Below are positions 1 through 4,844 of a stretch of 7,929 nt of DNA, piece after piece. Every line of letters starts with the position of its first letter. The stretch's first letter is position 1. The DNA lies in the NCBI GenBank assembly GCA_910587675.1, contig CAJUMU010000039.1, positions 1 through 7,929 on the forward strand. Reading direction: 5' to 3'. The notes beneath the pieces are model-generated. The model saw only the letters and a list, made by a program, of their open reading frames with translations. It was not told where the DNA came from and did not search any database. Made by a program: the position numbers and the translations under genes. This DNA is from an uncultured Alistipes sp. (GTDB taxonomy: Bacteria > Bacteroidota > Bacteroidia > Bacteroidales > Rikenellaceae).

Positions 1-72
1 ATAATGTAGGAGTGTATTTAGGTTCTGTCGAGTTGCGCGGCCCGCAGGCTCCATGCAATGCACGCTTCAACG

Positions 73-87
73 CACCGCTCCGCGGTG
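73..87. repeat. Perfect 6-bp hairpin with TCC loop
   Basis: CACCGC (73-78) and GCGGTG (82-87) form a perfect stem around a 3-base loop. It lies directly beside the larger hairpin at 89-139, with one base between them. There is no T-tract, so it does not look like a classic terminator for either strand. Confidence 0.6.
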
Positions 88-88
88 T

Positions 89-139
89 TATCTTCGGCGA
101 CTCGCACCTTCGGTGCGACCCCCGTAGCCGTCGAAGATA
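89..139. repeat. Two-part hairpin: outer 11-bp stem, inner 7-bp stem
   Basis: The outer arms begin with TATCTTCG (89-96) and end with CGAAGATA (132-139), a perfect 8-bp pairing that extends inward by one G-T and two Watson-Crick pairs. Inside sits a second perfect stem, TCGCACC (102-108) with GGTGCGA (112-118), closed by a TTC loop. The nested form suggests a structured RNA or a palindromic repeat element. No T-run follows either end, so its role is unknown. Confidence 0.6.
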
Positions 140-182
140 GGTTTTGTCGATAATTTACATGCGTCAGCCTATCCCGCGGCAG

Positions 183-261
183 GAACATTTTCGATAAGCC
201 GAGTGCAGAGCCGAACTTGTTCGGGCTATGCCGAGGCGAGAAAATGACTGCGTAAGCGAAC
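183..261. repeat. Direct repeat copy A (79 bp)
   Basis: This copy matches 309-386 at an offset of 126 bases with four substitutions (at 187, 224, 245 and 247) and one extra base (253). Its core contains the dyad CGAAC-TT-GTTCG (212-223). The dyad can extend to AGC/GCT past one bulged base, giving a small stem-loop. The high identity between copies means either recent duplication or conservation of a genome-wide repeat family. No target-site duplication or transposase is visible. Confidence 0.85.
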
Positions 262-308
262 GATTTCGGACAAGGGTCGGTCGAAGCGACGAAGCGTTAA
301 AAATCGGA
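259..308. repeat. Left arm of imperfect inverted repeat
   Basis: Read against the reverse complement of 416-455, this arm shares AACGATTTCGG (259-269), then GGTCGGTC after a 5-base insertion, then GCGAC, GCG and TAAA/TCGGA blocks in the same order. The arm is about 10 bases longer than its partner because of small insertions. Together the arms enclose direct-repeat copy B and could fold it into a long branched structure. Confidence 0.7.
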
Positions 309-386
309 GAACGTTTTCGATAAGCCGAGTGCAGAGCCGAACTTGTTCGAGCTATGCCGAGGCGAGAAAACGTCTGCGAAGCGAAC
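309..386. repeat. Direct repeat copy B (78 bp)
   Basis: This is the second copy of the element at 183-261, one base shorter. It keeps the CGAAC-TT-GTTCG dyad (338-349), and the only change near the stem is the bulged base (A350 instead of G224). That the stem is preserved while the bulge varies fits selection on structure, but with two copies this is weak support. Copy B lies inside the larger inverted repeat formed by 259-308 and 416-455. Confidence 0.85.
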
Positions 387-405
387 TTTTGATTGCTTCA
401 AAAGT
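385..405. repeat. Perfect 8-bp hairpin
   Basis: ACTTTTGA (385-392) and TCAAAAGT (398-405) pair perfectly around a 5-base loop. The stem starts at the right edge of direct-repeat copy B and is not present at the end of copy A, so it belongs to the flanking element. It is rather AT-rich for a terminator and lacks a T-tail. Confidence 0.6.
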
Positions 406-415
406 GCCGCAGGCA

Positions 416-455
416 TCCGATTTAGCGCAGTCGCGAGACCGACCCCGAAATCGTT
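416..455. repeat. Right arm of imperfect inverted repeat
   Basis: This is the partner of 259-308 in opposite orientation. The best conserved block is CCGAAATCGTT (445-455), the exact reverse complement of 259-269. Next to it GACCGACC (438-445) is the reverse complement of GGTCGGTC in the left arm. Shared block order over 40-50 bases makes chance unlikely. Confidence 0.7.
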
Positions 456-502
456 TCACCGCGGCGGCTTTTAACTGCGCTTCGCTTGTTTTCCTCCTTC
501 GC

Positions 503-538
503 GCCTCGGCAATTCATGCAAGCATGATTGCCCTCGGC
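503..538. repeat. Long imperfect palindrome
   Basis: GGCAATTCATGC (508-519) pairs with GCATGATTGCC (522-532), leaving a single bulged T. Outer GCC (503-505) and GGC (536-538) can extend the stem past a small internal loop. The two bases between the arms imply that the innermost pairs open to form the loop. Confidence 0.6.
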
Positions 539-552
539 TTGGTGTCGGTTGG

Positions 553-582
553 CGTTACCTTTTGCGCGGCCAAAAGGTAACG
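553..582. repeat. Perfect 12-bp hairpin, terminator-like
   Basis: CGTTACCTTTTG (553-564) and CAAAAGGTAACG (571-582) are exact reverse complements around the 6-base loop CGCGGC. It is the strongest hairpin in the left region. The following TATATCTTTT gives a weak T-rich tail on the + strand. It could terminate transcription entering from the left, or be one unit of an intergenic palindromic repeat. The decayed copy at 615-636 favours the repeat reading. Confidence 0.65.
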
Positions 583-614
583 TATATCTTTTGCTGCGAC
601 TCGAACAATTCTGC

Positions 615-636
615 AACCTTTTGACCGCACAAGGTT
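615..636. repeat. Degenerate neighbour of the 12-bp hairpin
   Basis: AACCTT (615-620) and AAGGTT (631-636) pair, with TG/CA pairing again after one mismatch. The wording CCTTTTG...AAGGTTACG resembles the 553-582 hairpin with a damaged loop and inner stem, so it is read as a second, eroded copy. Confidence 0.45.
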
Positions 637-761
637 ACGCTAAAAGCTATTGCGGGATCCGCCGACGCACGTATATTATTATTACTCCAAAAACCGCAAT
701 ATCCTTATTATACAATATGCCTCGCAGCCCGTTTTCCTAATTTTATCGGCCACGCAGCCCG

Positions 762-788
762 ACAATTGCCGAATTGTGCTTATATTTG
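762..788 (+). promoter_or_regulatory. Probable promoter with dyad in the spacer, for the glycosidase gene
   Basis: TATATTTG (781-788) fits the Bacteroidetes -7 consensus TAnnTTTG exactly and lies 71 bases before the ATG at 860. No good -33 TTTG is found at the usual 19-21 bp spacing. Three bases upstream of the -7 box is a perfect dyad, ACAATT-GCCG-AATTGT (762-777). It lies where a spacer-binding regulator would sit and could compensate for the missing -33 element. The operator role is inference. Confidence 0.5.
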
Positions 789-803
789 TAACCATACGCA
801 ATA

Positions 804-817
804 TCCGCCGAGGCGGA
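804..817 (+). repeat. Short hairpin in the leader of the glycosidase gene
   Basis: TCCGCC (804-809) and GGCGGA (812-817) are perfect reverse complements, giving a 5-bp stem with a CGAG loop. It lies between the likely transcription start and the ATG. A run of six T (831-836) follows 13 bases later, too far for a standard terminator. An attenuator or stability role is possible but unsupported. Confidence 0.4.
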
Positions 818-859
818 GTCGAGAGGCGAATTTTTTAACCCGAATAATATCAGTGGATT

Positions 860-2602
860 ATGAATCTGACCAAACTTCTTACAATTTCGACAGCCGTTGC
901 GGCAGGAGTCGTAGCCGCGGCGTGCTGCGGCTCGAGCGAACCCGTCGTCACCTTCGCCGAAGCCGATGATCCCGCACCCCTCGCGGCCGAGGCCGAAGCG
1001 GCGTGGAACGACACCCGCAAGGGTCTTCACGGCGCATGGGGCGATCCCGACCTGCGCTATCCGCGCAGCGAGGTGCCGCAGATCCTCGACGGCGAAGAGT
1101 TCGAGATCACGGCATGGAAAGGCGAGCGCGCCTCGGCCCAAATCGTGCTCTGGACGGCGGACGGCGCCGACGGCGTGGAGTGCCGCGTGGACGATTTCCG
1201 TTCCGACGCGGCCACGTTGCCCGCATCGATAGCCCGCACCCGCTTCGTGCGCTACACGGTAGCCGACAGCCTCTTCACCGTCGGCGGTCCGAGCATCCTC
1301 GCGGCCGACATGCTCGATTCGCTGTCGCGTTTCGACATGGCGCCGCGCACCGCGCGTCCCGTGTGGGTGACGGTCGAGGTGCCTCGCGACGCCGCGGCGG
1401 GAGTATACCGCTCGCAGATCGTGGCGACCCGCAACGGTTGCGGCAAGGTGCGTCTGCCCCTCACGCTGGTGGTGCAGGACCGCACCCTCCCCGCGCCCGA
1501 AGACTGGAACTACCACCTCGATCTGTGGCAGCACCCCACGTCGGTGGCTCGCGCGCAAGGTCTCGAGGTGTGGAGCGACGCCCACTTCGAGGCTATGAAA
1601 CCCCTCATGACCATGCTCGCCGACGCGGGACAGAAGGTGGTGACCGCCACGCTGAACAAGGATCCGTGGAACCACCAGTGTTACGACGGATACGCGAACA
1701 TGATCGAGTGGACCCGCCGCAAGGACGGCACGTGGAGTTACGACTACAAGGTGTTCGACCGCTGGGTGGAGTTCATGTTCTCGCTCGGCATCGACAAGAT
1801 GATAAACTGCTACTCGATGGTGCCTTGGAATTGCGAGCTCGACTATTTCGACGAGGCGCAGGGCAAGAGCGTCACCGTGAAAGCCGAGCCCGGGACTCCC
1901 GCGTTCCCCGAGATGTGGGAGCCGTTCCTCGCCGATTTCAAGAAGCATCTGGCCGACAAGGGTTGGCTGGGCATCACCAACATAGCGATGGACGAGCGTT
2001 CGCCCGAGGCGATGGACGCCGCCGTGAAGGTGCTGGAGAAGTGCGCCCCCGAGATGGGATTCGCGTTGGCCGACAACCACAAATCGTATAAGAAATACAC
2101 CATGATGCGCGACGTGTGCGTGGCGCAGGGCCAGCCCGCCGACCATGCCGACATCGAGGCGCGCCGCGCGCAGGGTTTCAACACCACGTTCTATGTATGT
2201 TGCGGTCCGTTGTATCCCAACACCTTCACCTATTCGGAGCCCTTCGAGGCGGAGCTTCTCGGGTGGTACGGTCTGGCTTGGGATTACGACGGCATGCTGC
2301 GCTGGGCCTACAACTCATGGCCTGCCGATCCGCAGGTCGATTCGCGTTACGGCACGTGGAGCTCGGGCGACACCTATCTGGTATATCCCCACGCCCGTTC
2401 GTCGGTGCGTTTCGAGCGCATGATCGACGGCATCGAGGCGGCGGAGAAGGTACGCGCGTTGCGCGCCGCGGGAGTCGACACCTCGGCCGTGGAGGCCGCG
2501 TTGGCGAAGATACGCGCCACGAACGTCAACGACCACAAACAGCCGTGGAAGCAGATAACCGCCGAGGCTCGCGCCGCTCTCGACGAGGCTTCGGCCAAGT
2601 AG
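860..2602 (+). CDS. GH123/DUF4091-type glycoside hydrolase, lipoprotein
   Basis: Predicted 580-aa secreted hydrolase. The N-terminus is a lipoprotein-type signal (basic K5, hydrophobic stretch, AAAC with C22 as likely lipidated cysteine), so the protein is probably anchored in the outer membrane; this also supports the ATG at 860. Residues about 85-205 look like the beta-sandwich that precedes the catalytic barrel in GH123 enzymes. Residues about 210-530 resemble the TIM barrel and DUF4091 end, with WDYDGMLRW (474-482) and GDTYLVYP followed by SVRFERMIDGIE (503-526). The pair D378-E379 in NIAMDER matches the GH123 arrangement, where Asp orients the substrate acetamido group and Glu is the general acid. 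Known GH123 enzymes release beta-linked N-acetylgalactosamine; that substrate is inferred here, since DUF4091 proteins are broader. The gene stands alone between its own promoter and terminator, with no sulfatase or transporter beside it. Confidence 0.82.
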   Translation: MNLTKLLTISTAVAAGVVAAACCGSSEPVVTFAEADDPAPLAAEAEAAWNDTRKGLHGAWGDPDLRYPRSEVPQILDGEEFEITAWKGERASAQIVLWTADGADGVECRVDDFRSDAATLPASIARTRFVRYTVADSLFTVGGPSILAADMLDSLSRFDMAPRTARPVWVTVEVPRDAAAGVYRSQIVATRNGCGKVRLPLTLVVQDRTLPAPEDWNYHLDLWQHPTSVARAQGLEVWSDAHFEAMKPLMTMLADAGQKVVTATLNKDPWNHQCYDGYANMIEWTRRKDGTWSYDYKVFDRWVEFMFSLGIDKMINCYSMVPWNCELDYFDEAQGKSVTVKAEPGTPAFPEMWEPFLADFKKHLADKGWLGITNIAMDERSPEAMDAAVKVLEKCAPEMGFALADNHKSYKKYTMMRDVCVAQGQPADHADIEARRAQGFNTTFYVCCGPLYPNTFTYSEPFEAELLGWYGLAWDYDGMLRWAYNSWPADPQVDSRYGTWSSGDTYLVYPHARSSVRFERMIDGIEAAEKVRALRAAGVDTSAVEAALAKIRATNVNDHKQPWKQITAEARAALDEASAK

Positions 2603-2625
2603 CCGGCGCGTCTTGTTCGCATAGG

Positions 2626-2665
2626 TAAAGAGGCTGCCCGAGCGATGTTTCGGGCGGCCTCTTTA
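2626..2665 (+). terminator. Strong intrinsic terminator after the glycosidase gene
   Basis: A 16-bp stem (2626-2641 with 2650-2665) with a single G-T pair closes an 8-base loop. It begins 24 bases after the stop codon. The right arm ends in CTTTATAT, a modest T-rich tail. The A-rich left foot and T-rich right foot would also allow termination from the opposite strand. Confidence 0.85.
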
Positions 2666-2681
2666 TATACTGACCGATACG

Positions 2682-2691
2682 GACCGCGGTC
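2682..2691. repeat. 10-bp perfect palindrome
   Basis: GACCGCGGTC is fully self-complementary and lies between the glycosidase terminator and the promoter region of the next gene. GACCG also occurs 10 bases earlier (2672-2676). It could be a regulator site, but it is 50 bases or more upstream of the likely promoter and may be chance. Confidence 0.3.
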
Positions 2692-2743
2692 GCATACAAT
2701 AATCGGACTCGTTCTGTACGCAATAATTTCCGCATCGGGGACG

Positions 2744-2777
2744 TTTGGTTTTCGGACAGAAGAATAAAATATGTTTC
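2744..2777 (+). promoter_or_regulatory. Candidate promoter of the first small lipoprotein gene
   Basis: TTTG (2744-2747) and TATGTTTC (2770-2777) match the Bacteroidetes -33 and -7 elements with one mismatch in the -7 box and a spacing of 22 bp, slightly long. An alternative -7, TATAATTG (2783-2790), also has one mismatch but no good -33. The start codon is at 2820. Confidence 0.4.
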
Positions 2778-2819
2778 CGTTTTATAATTGACGGCATTCA
2801 ATCTTAAAAAAGCAAATTG

Positions 2820-3191
2820 ATGTATCGAATAATGATTGTTTTCGCATTAGCGGGCATGACTTTTTTCGCGGGATGCGGAAAAAAGACTGCGATCTCGATT
2901 CCCGAATCCCTAATCGGTACCACATGGGACGGCAACAACGGCGGTGTCGAGCGTTTTTCGCTTGTTTTCGCCGCGGACAAGTGCACTTTGACCAAATCGG
3001 CGCCGTCGCAAGAGGATGAAGTGAGGGTGTTCGATTATCGTTACGAGCGCCCTAATCTGGAAATGACCGACGTCTCGAATCCCGAAAAGAAGCTGACGGG
3101 AAAAATATATACCGACGGCGAATCATACTTATGTTTGAGACTGAACAATGCCGATAATTCAGTCGTCTTGGGATTTTGGATCGTCAAATAG
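2820..3191 (+). CDS. Small lipocalin/META-like lipoprotein (paralogue 1)
   Basis: Predicted 123-aa lipoprotein. The signal peptide ends in the lipobox FAGC with lipidated C19. The ATG at 2820 is chosen over an in-frame TTG at 2817 because it is a standard start and gives a normal signal peptide. After the cysteine come ISIP (25-28), L31, T34 and W36, the L-x-x-T-x-W opening seen in many small Bacteroidetes beta-barrel lipoproteins of lipocalin or META type, followed by alternating hydrophobic strands. It is a clear paralogue of the gene at 4448: ISIP, L31, T34, W36, C55 and C105 occupy identical positions, and Y-x-Y-x-x-P-x-L is shared (73-80 here). The two cysteines could form a disulfide. 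No enzyme motif is visible and the ligand is unknown. The fold is inferred from motif pattern only; existence of the gene is well supported by the paralogue. Confidence 0.8.
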   Translation: MYRIMIVFALAGMTFFAGCGKKTAISIPESLIGTTWDGNNGGVERFSLVFAADKCTLTKSAPSQEDEVRVFDYRYERPNLEMTDVSNPEKKLTGKIYTDGESYLCLRLNNADNSVVLGFWIVK

Positions 3192-3201
3192 CATTATGAG
3201 C

Positions 3202-3219
3202 GCCCGAGTTATCTTGGGT
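3202..3219 (+). terminator. Weak hairpin after paralogue 1
   Basis: CCCGAG (3203-3208) pairs with CTTGGG (3213-3218) through one G-T, extendable by another G-T, around a TTAT loop. It starts 11 bases after the stop codon. The downstream sequence is AT-rich but has no clean T-run, so termination is only likely to be partial. Confidence 0.4.
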
Positions 3220-3225
3220 TAACCA

Positions 3226-3256
3226 TTTATGTATTTTATTGTATACTATATTTTTG
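3226..3256 (+). promoter_or_regulatory. Probable promoter of the 316-aa lipoprotein gene
   Basis: TATTTTTG (3249-3256) fits TAnnTTTG exactly. TTTA (3226-3229), one mismatch from TTTG, lies 19 bp upstream, the expected spacing. The transcript would start near 3263, leaving a leader of about 90 bases before the ATG at 3351. This is the best -33/-7 pair in the window. Confidence 0.55.
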
Positions 3257-3350
3257 AGATAAACAATCGTGGTATATTAAATTGAAAGTCTTATTATTGA
3301 GATACGGTATTTATTATACGTGGGTTGCATAATCTTAAAATATTAACAGT

Positions 3351-4301
3351 ATGAAAATTGCAAAATTTATTATGTCGGTTGCATTGGCAATCTGCGTATG
3401 CGCCTGCGAAAAGGAAATTAGCGACGGCGGGGACCCCATTGATGTACAGATTGCACAAAACGAATCGAATGAAATACTATCGTTCGAATCTGTAGAGGAA
3501 ATGGAGGCACAAATTAGCGCCTTACAACAAATGTCGAGTGATGAATTGTCAGCATGGTATGCCGAACGTGATTTCGAATCTCAATATGATGCCCTTTATC
3601 GTGCTGCGGCAGAAATAGAGCAGGCGCAGTCTCTCGATGAAGCACTGGCGATAAAAGCAAAGTTCACGCCCTATTTTCTCTACAACGATAATCCTGCCGA
3701 TGAAGAAATGTTCAACCCGTATCTGCCGAATGAGAATAGGGATTATGCCTATGTCTGCAACATCTGTGGAGAAGTGATGATCGCAGGCCAAATCGTAAAC
3801 TTCAATACGATTACAGATATTAGAGACACGCACGAATATCAAATCACGCATGACATTATTACTCGGGCATCTGATCCTAATATTACCGATACTAATATTT
3901 TAAAACGAACGGTCGACAAACGTAAGTTTTGGGCGGAGGGACGATATACCGCTGAAAACCGATACGTACAAATCGAGTTTACGGCGCATAAAAAAGGTAC
4001 GTTCGGTTGGAATAAATATGCAACCTCATACCATATTCGAATTTCGGATTCTTATCGTGATTCCTCAAGATACGGATGGGTAAAATATGGCCATTTCGTA
4101 TCGGGATATTTTGATGGAGTGGATCAGAATCTTTATACAGCAGCTGAAGGTTGTTGGACACCTGAATATAAATCACACACATTTGTTGATGTCGGACAAG
4201 TCAAGTCTGGAACTGTGGGGGCTATTCAATTATACATTTATTCACGAGGGACAGATGTGCAAGGCGAAGGTCCCTTGAATATATCTTATTATGCGAATTA
4301 A
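3351..4301 (+). CDS. Lipoprotein of an uncharacterised Bacteroidetes family, AT-rich gene
   Basis: Predicted 316-aa lipoprotein with signal MKIAKFIM..., lipobox VCAC and lipidated C19, followed by the acidic tail EKEISD, which could favour surface display in Bacteroidetes. Residues 45-77 carry a helical motif (F45-x-S-x-E-E, L58-x-x-M-S, W69, F75-x-S) and 120-150 a segment with YLPNENRDYAYVCNICGEV; both patterns recall a large group of Bacteroides lipoproteins, from memory those annotated DUF4848. That family name is unverified. C136 and C139 form a C-x2-C pair that could bind metal or be a disulfide. The C-terminal half (about 190-316) is rich in aromatics and alternating strands, probably a beta-sandwich. 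Sampled lines of the gene are 35-38% GC against 57-70% in the glycosidase and receptor, suggesting later acquisition. It has its own promoter and terminator. Function unknown. Confidence 0.82.
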   Translation: MKIAKFIMSVALAICVCACEKEISDGGDPIDVQIAQNESNEILSFESVEEMEAQISALQQMSSDELSAWYAERDFESQYDALYRAAAEIEQAQSLDEALAIKAKFTPYFLYNDNPADEEMFNPYLPNENRDYAYVCNICGEVMIAGQIVNFNTITDIRDTHEYQITHDIITRASDPNITDTNILKRTVDKRKFWAEGRYTAENRYVQIEFTAHKKGTFGWNKYATSYHIRISDSYRDSSRYGWVKYGHFVSGYFDGVDQNLYTAAEGCWTPEYKSHTFVDVGQVKSGTVGAIQLYIYSRGTDVQGEGPLNISYYAN

Positions 4302-4330
4302 GCCTTTGGAATTTCTACTCTCAAACAACA

Positions 4331-4356
4331 TAAGTCCTCTCTTATGAGGGGACTTA
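4331..4356 (+). terminator. Intrinsic terminator after the 316-aa lipoprotein gene
   Basis: TAAGTCCTCTC (4331-4341) pairs with GAGGGGACTTA (4346-4356) over 11 bp with one G-T, closed by a TTAT loop. It starts 29 bases after the stop codon. The tail is AT-rich, with TTTT at 4367-4370. It separates this gene from the operon that starts at 4448. Confidence 0.75.
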
Positions 4357-4394
4357 ATACAAATACTTTTAACTGAAAGGTGAATAATTGTGGT

Positions 4395-4402
4395 TATATT
4401 TG
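4395..4402 (+). promoter_or_regulatory. Probable -7 box of the lipoprotein-DUF4249-TBDR operon
   Basis: TATATTTG is an exact TAnnTTTG match, 45 bases before the ATG at 4448. No good -33 TTTG is found at 19-21 bp; T-rich sequence at 4367-4371 is slightly too far. The same octamer occurs upstream of the glycosidase gene (781-788). A weak -33 could mean the promoter depends on an activator, which is inference. Confidence 0.5.
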
Positions 4403-4447
4403 GTTTCAACACAATATATCAATATATATTATAAATATTAAACAACC

Positions 4448-4840
4448 ATGAATTTCAAAGCATTAACAGCTGTACTGCTCGTCTGTATCTTGTCGGGCTC
4501 CTGTTCGAAGCAGCGCACTATTTCTATTCCGAATAAGTTGGCCGATACCGAGTGGTCCATGCGGACGCCGGAGGGAAAAATCGTGCTTAAGTTCACCTCG
4601 GAGACGGAGTGCGTATACTCGGAACCTTCGGGCGACGGGGAAAGCGGGCCGAAAGTGACCCGCTATGAATACGAATATCGAAAGCCCGATCTTTATCTTA
4701 CCTCGCAGGATGCGGACAAACGGAAAATCTACGGAAATATCGAGCAAAAAGATCCGATGTGCATCGAATTGCAGTTGTATGACGAGGAGGGGACGGCTTT
4801 CTTTTGGGCAGGCAAGTCCGTATACTATCAACATCAATAA
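4448..4840 (+). CDS. Small lipocalin/META-like lipoprotein (paralogue 2), first gene of the uptake operon
   Basis: Predicted 130-aa lipoprotein: signal peptide with lipobox SGSC and lipidated C19. It is a paralogue of the 123-aa protein at 2820, sharing ISIP (25-28), L31, T34, W36, C55 and C105 at the same residue numbers, plus Y-x-Y-x-x-P-x-L (75-82) and G-x-I. Overall identity is modest, so the duplication is not recent. The predicted form is a small beta-barrel with a possible C55-C105 disulfide. Its stop lies 4 bases before the DUF4249 start, so it is almost certainly co-transcribed with DUF4249 and the TBDR. By position it may be an accessory or ligand-binding lipoprotein of that transporter. 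No catalytic motif is seen. The A-rich leader with A at -3 and -6 fits Bacteroidetes translation starts. Confidence 0.85.
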   Translation: MNFKALTAVLLVCILSGSCSKQRTISIPNKLADTEWSMRTPEGKIVLKFTSETECVYSEPSGDGESGPKVTRYEYEYRKPDLYLTSQDADKRKIYGNIEQKDPMCIELQLYDEEGTAFFWAGKSVYYQHQ

Positions 4841-4844
4841 CATT

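Larger units (their letters stand above)
1..859. other. Gene-free, repeat- and hairpin-rich intergenic region
   Basis: No credible protein-coding gene is visible here. Short open frames exist, but they run through inverted and direct repeats and have no recognisable protein features. The stretch holds, in order: two adjacent hairpins (73-87 and 89-139), a direct repeat (183-261 and 309-386), an imperfect inverted repeat (259-308 against 416-455), a perfect 8-bp hairpin (385-405), a long imperfect palindrome (503-538), a perfect 12-bp hairpin (553-582) with a decayed neighbour (615-636), and the promoter of the downstream glycosidase gene. Base composition falls towards AT-rich after about 660. 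Such elements are typical of repeated intergenic sequences in Bacteroidales; copies elsewhere in the genome are inferred, not seen. Confidence 0.7.

Noticed and set aside
3..140. Frame open from the left edge to a TAG at 138-140, possible tail of an upstream gene
   Set aside because: It passes through both hairpins at 73-139 and gives an arginine-rich, low-information peptide. Without upstream sequence it cannot be supported.
329..580. 83-aa open frame on the + strand in the repeat region
   Set aside because: It starts inside direct-repeat copy B and runs through the inverted-repeat arm and into the hairpin at 553-582. The composition follows the repeats, and there is no domain or conserved protein pattern.
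1003..2091. 362-aa open frame on the + strand in another frame of the glycosidase gene
   Set aside because: Arg/Gly/Pro-rich shadow of a GC-rich coding sequence. The frame of the 580-aa protein carries the family motifs and signal peptide.
743..2146. 467-aa open frame on the - strand
   Set aside because: It is antisense to the glycosidase gene, rich in His, Arg and Val as expected from the complement of GC-rich codons, and has no recognisable motifs.
3196..3222. Eight-codon frame after paralogue 1 as a real small gene
   Set aside because: Too short, overlaps the hairpin at 3202-3219, and does not resemble the DUF4249 N-terminus beyond the start codon. It is only kept as a possible relic.
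4665..4844. N-terminal extension of the DUF4249 protein from an upstream ATG
   Set aside because: It would overlap most of the 130-aa lipoprotein gene and bury the signal peptide and lipobox 60 residues inside the protein.
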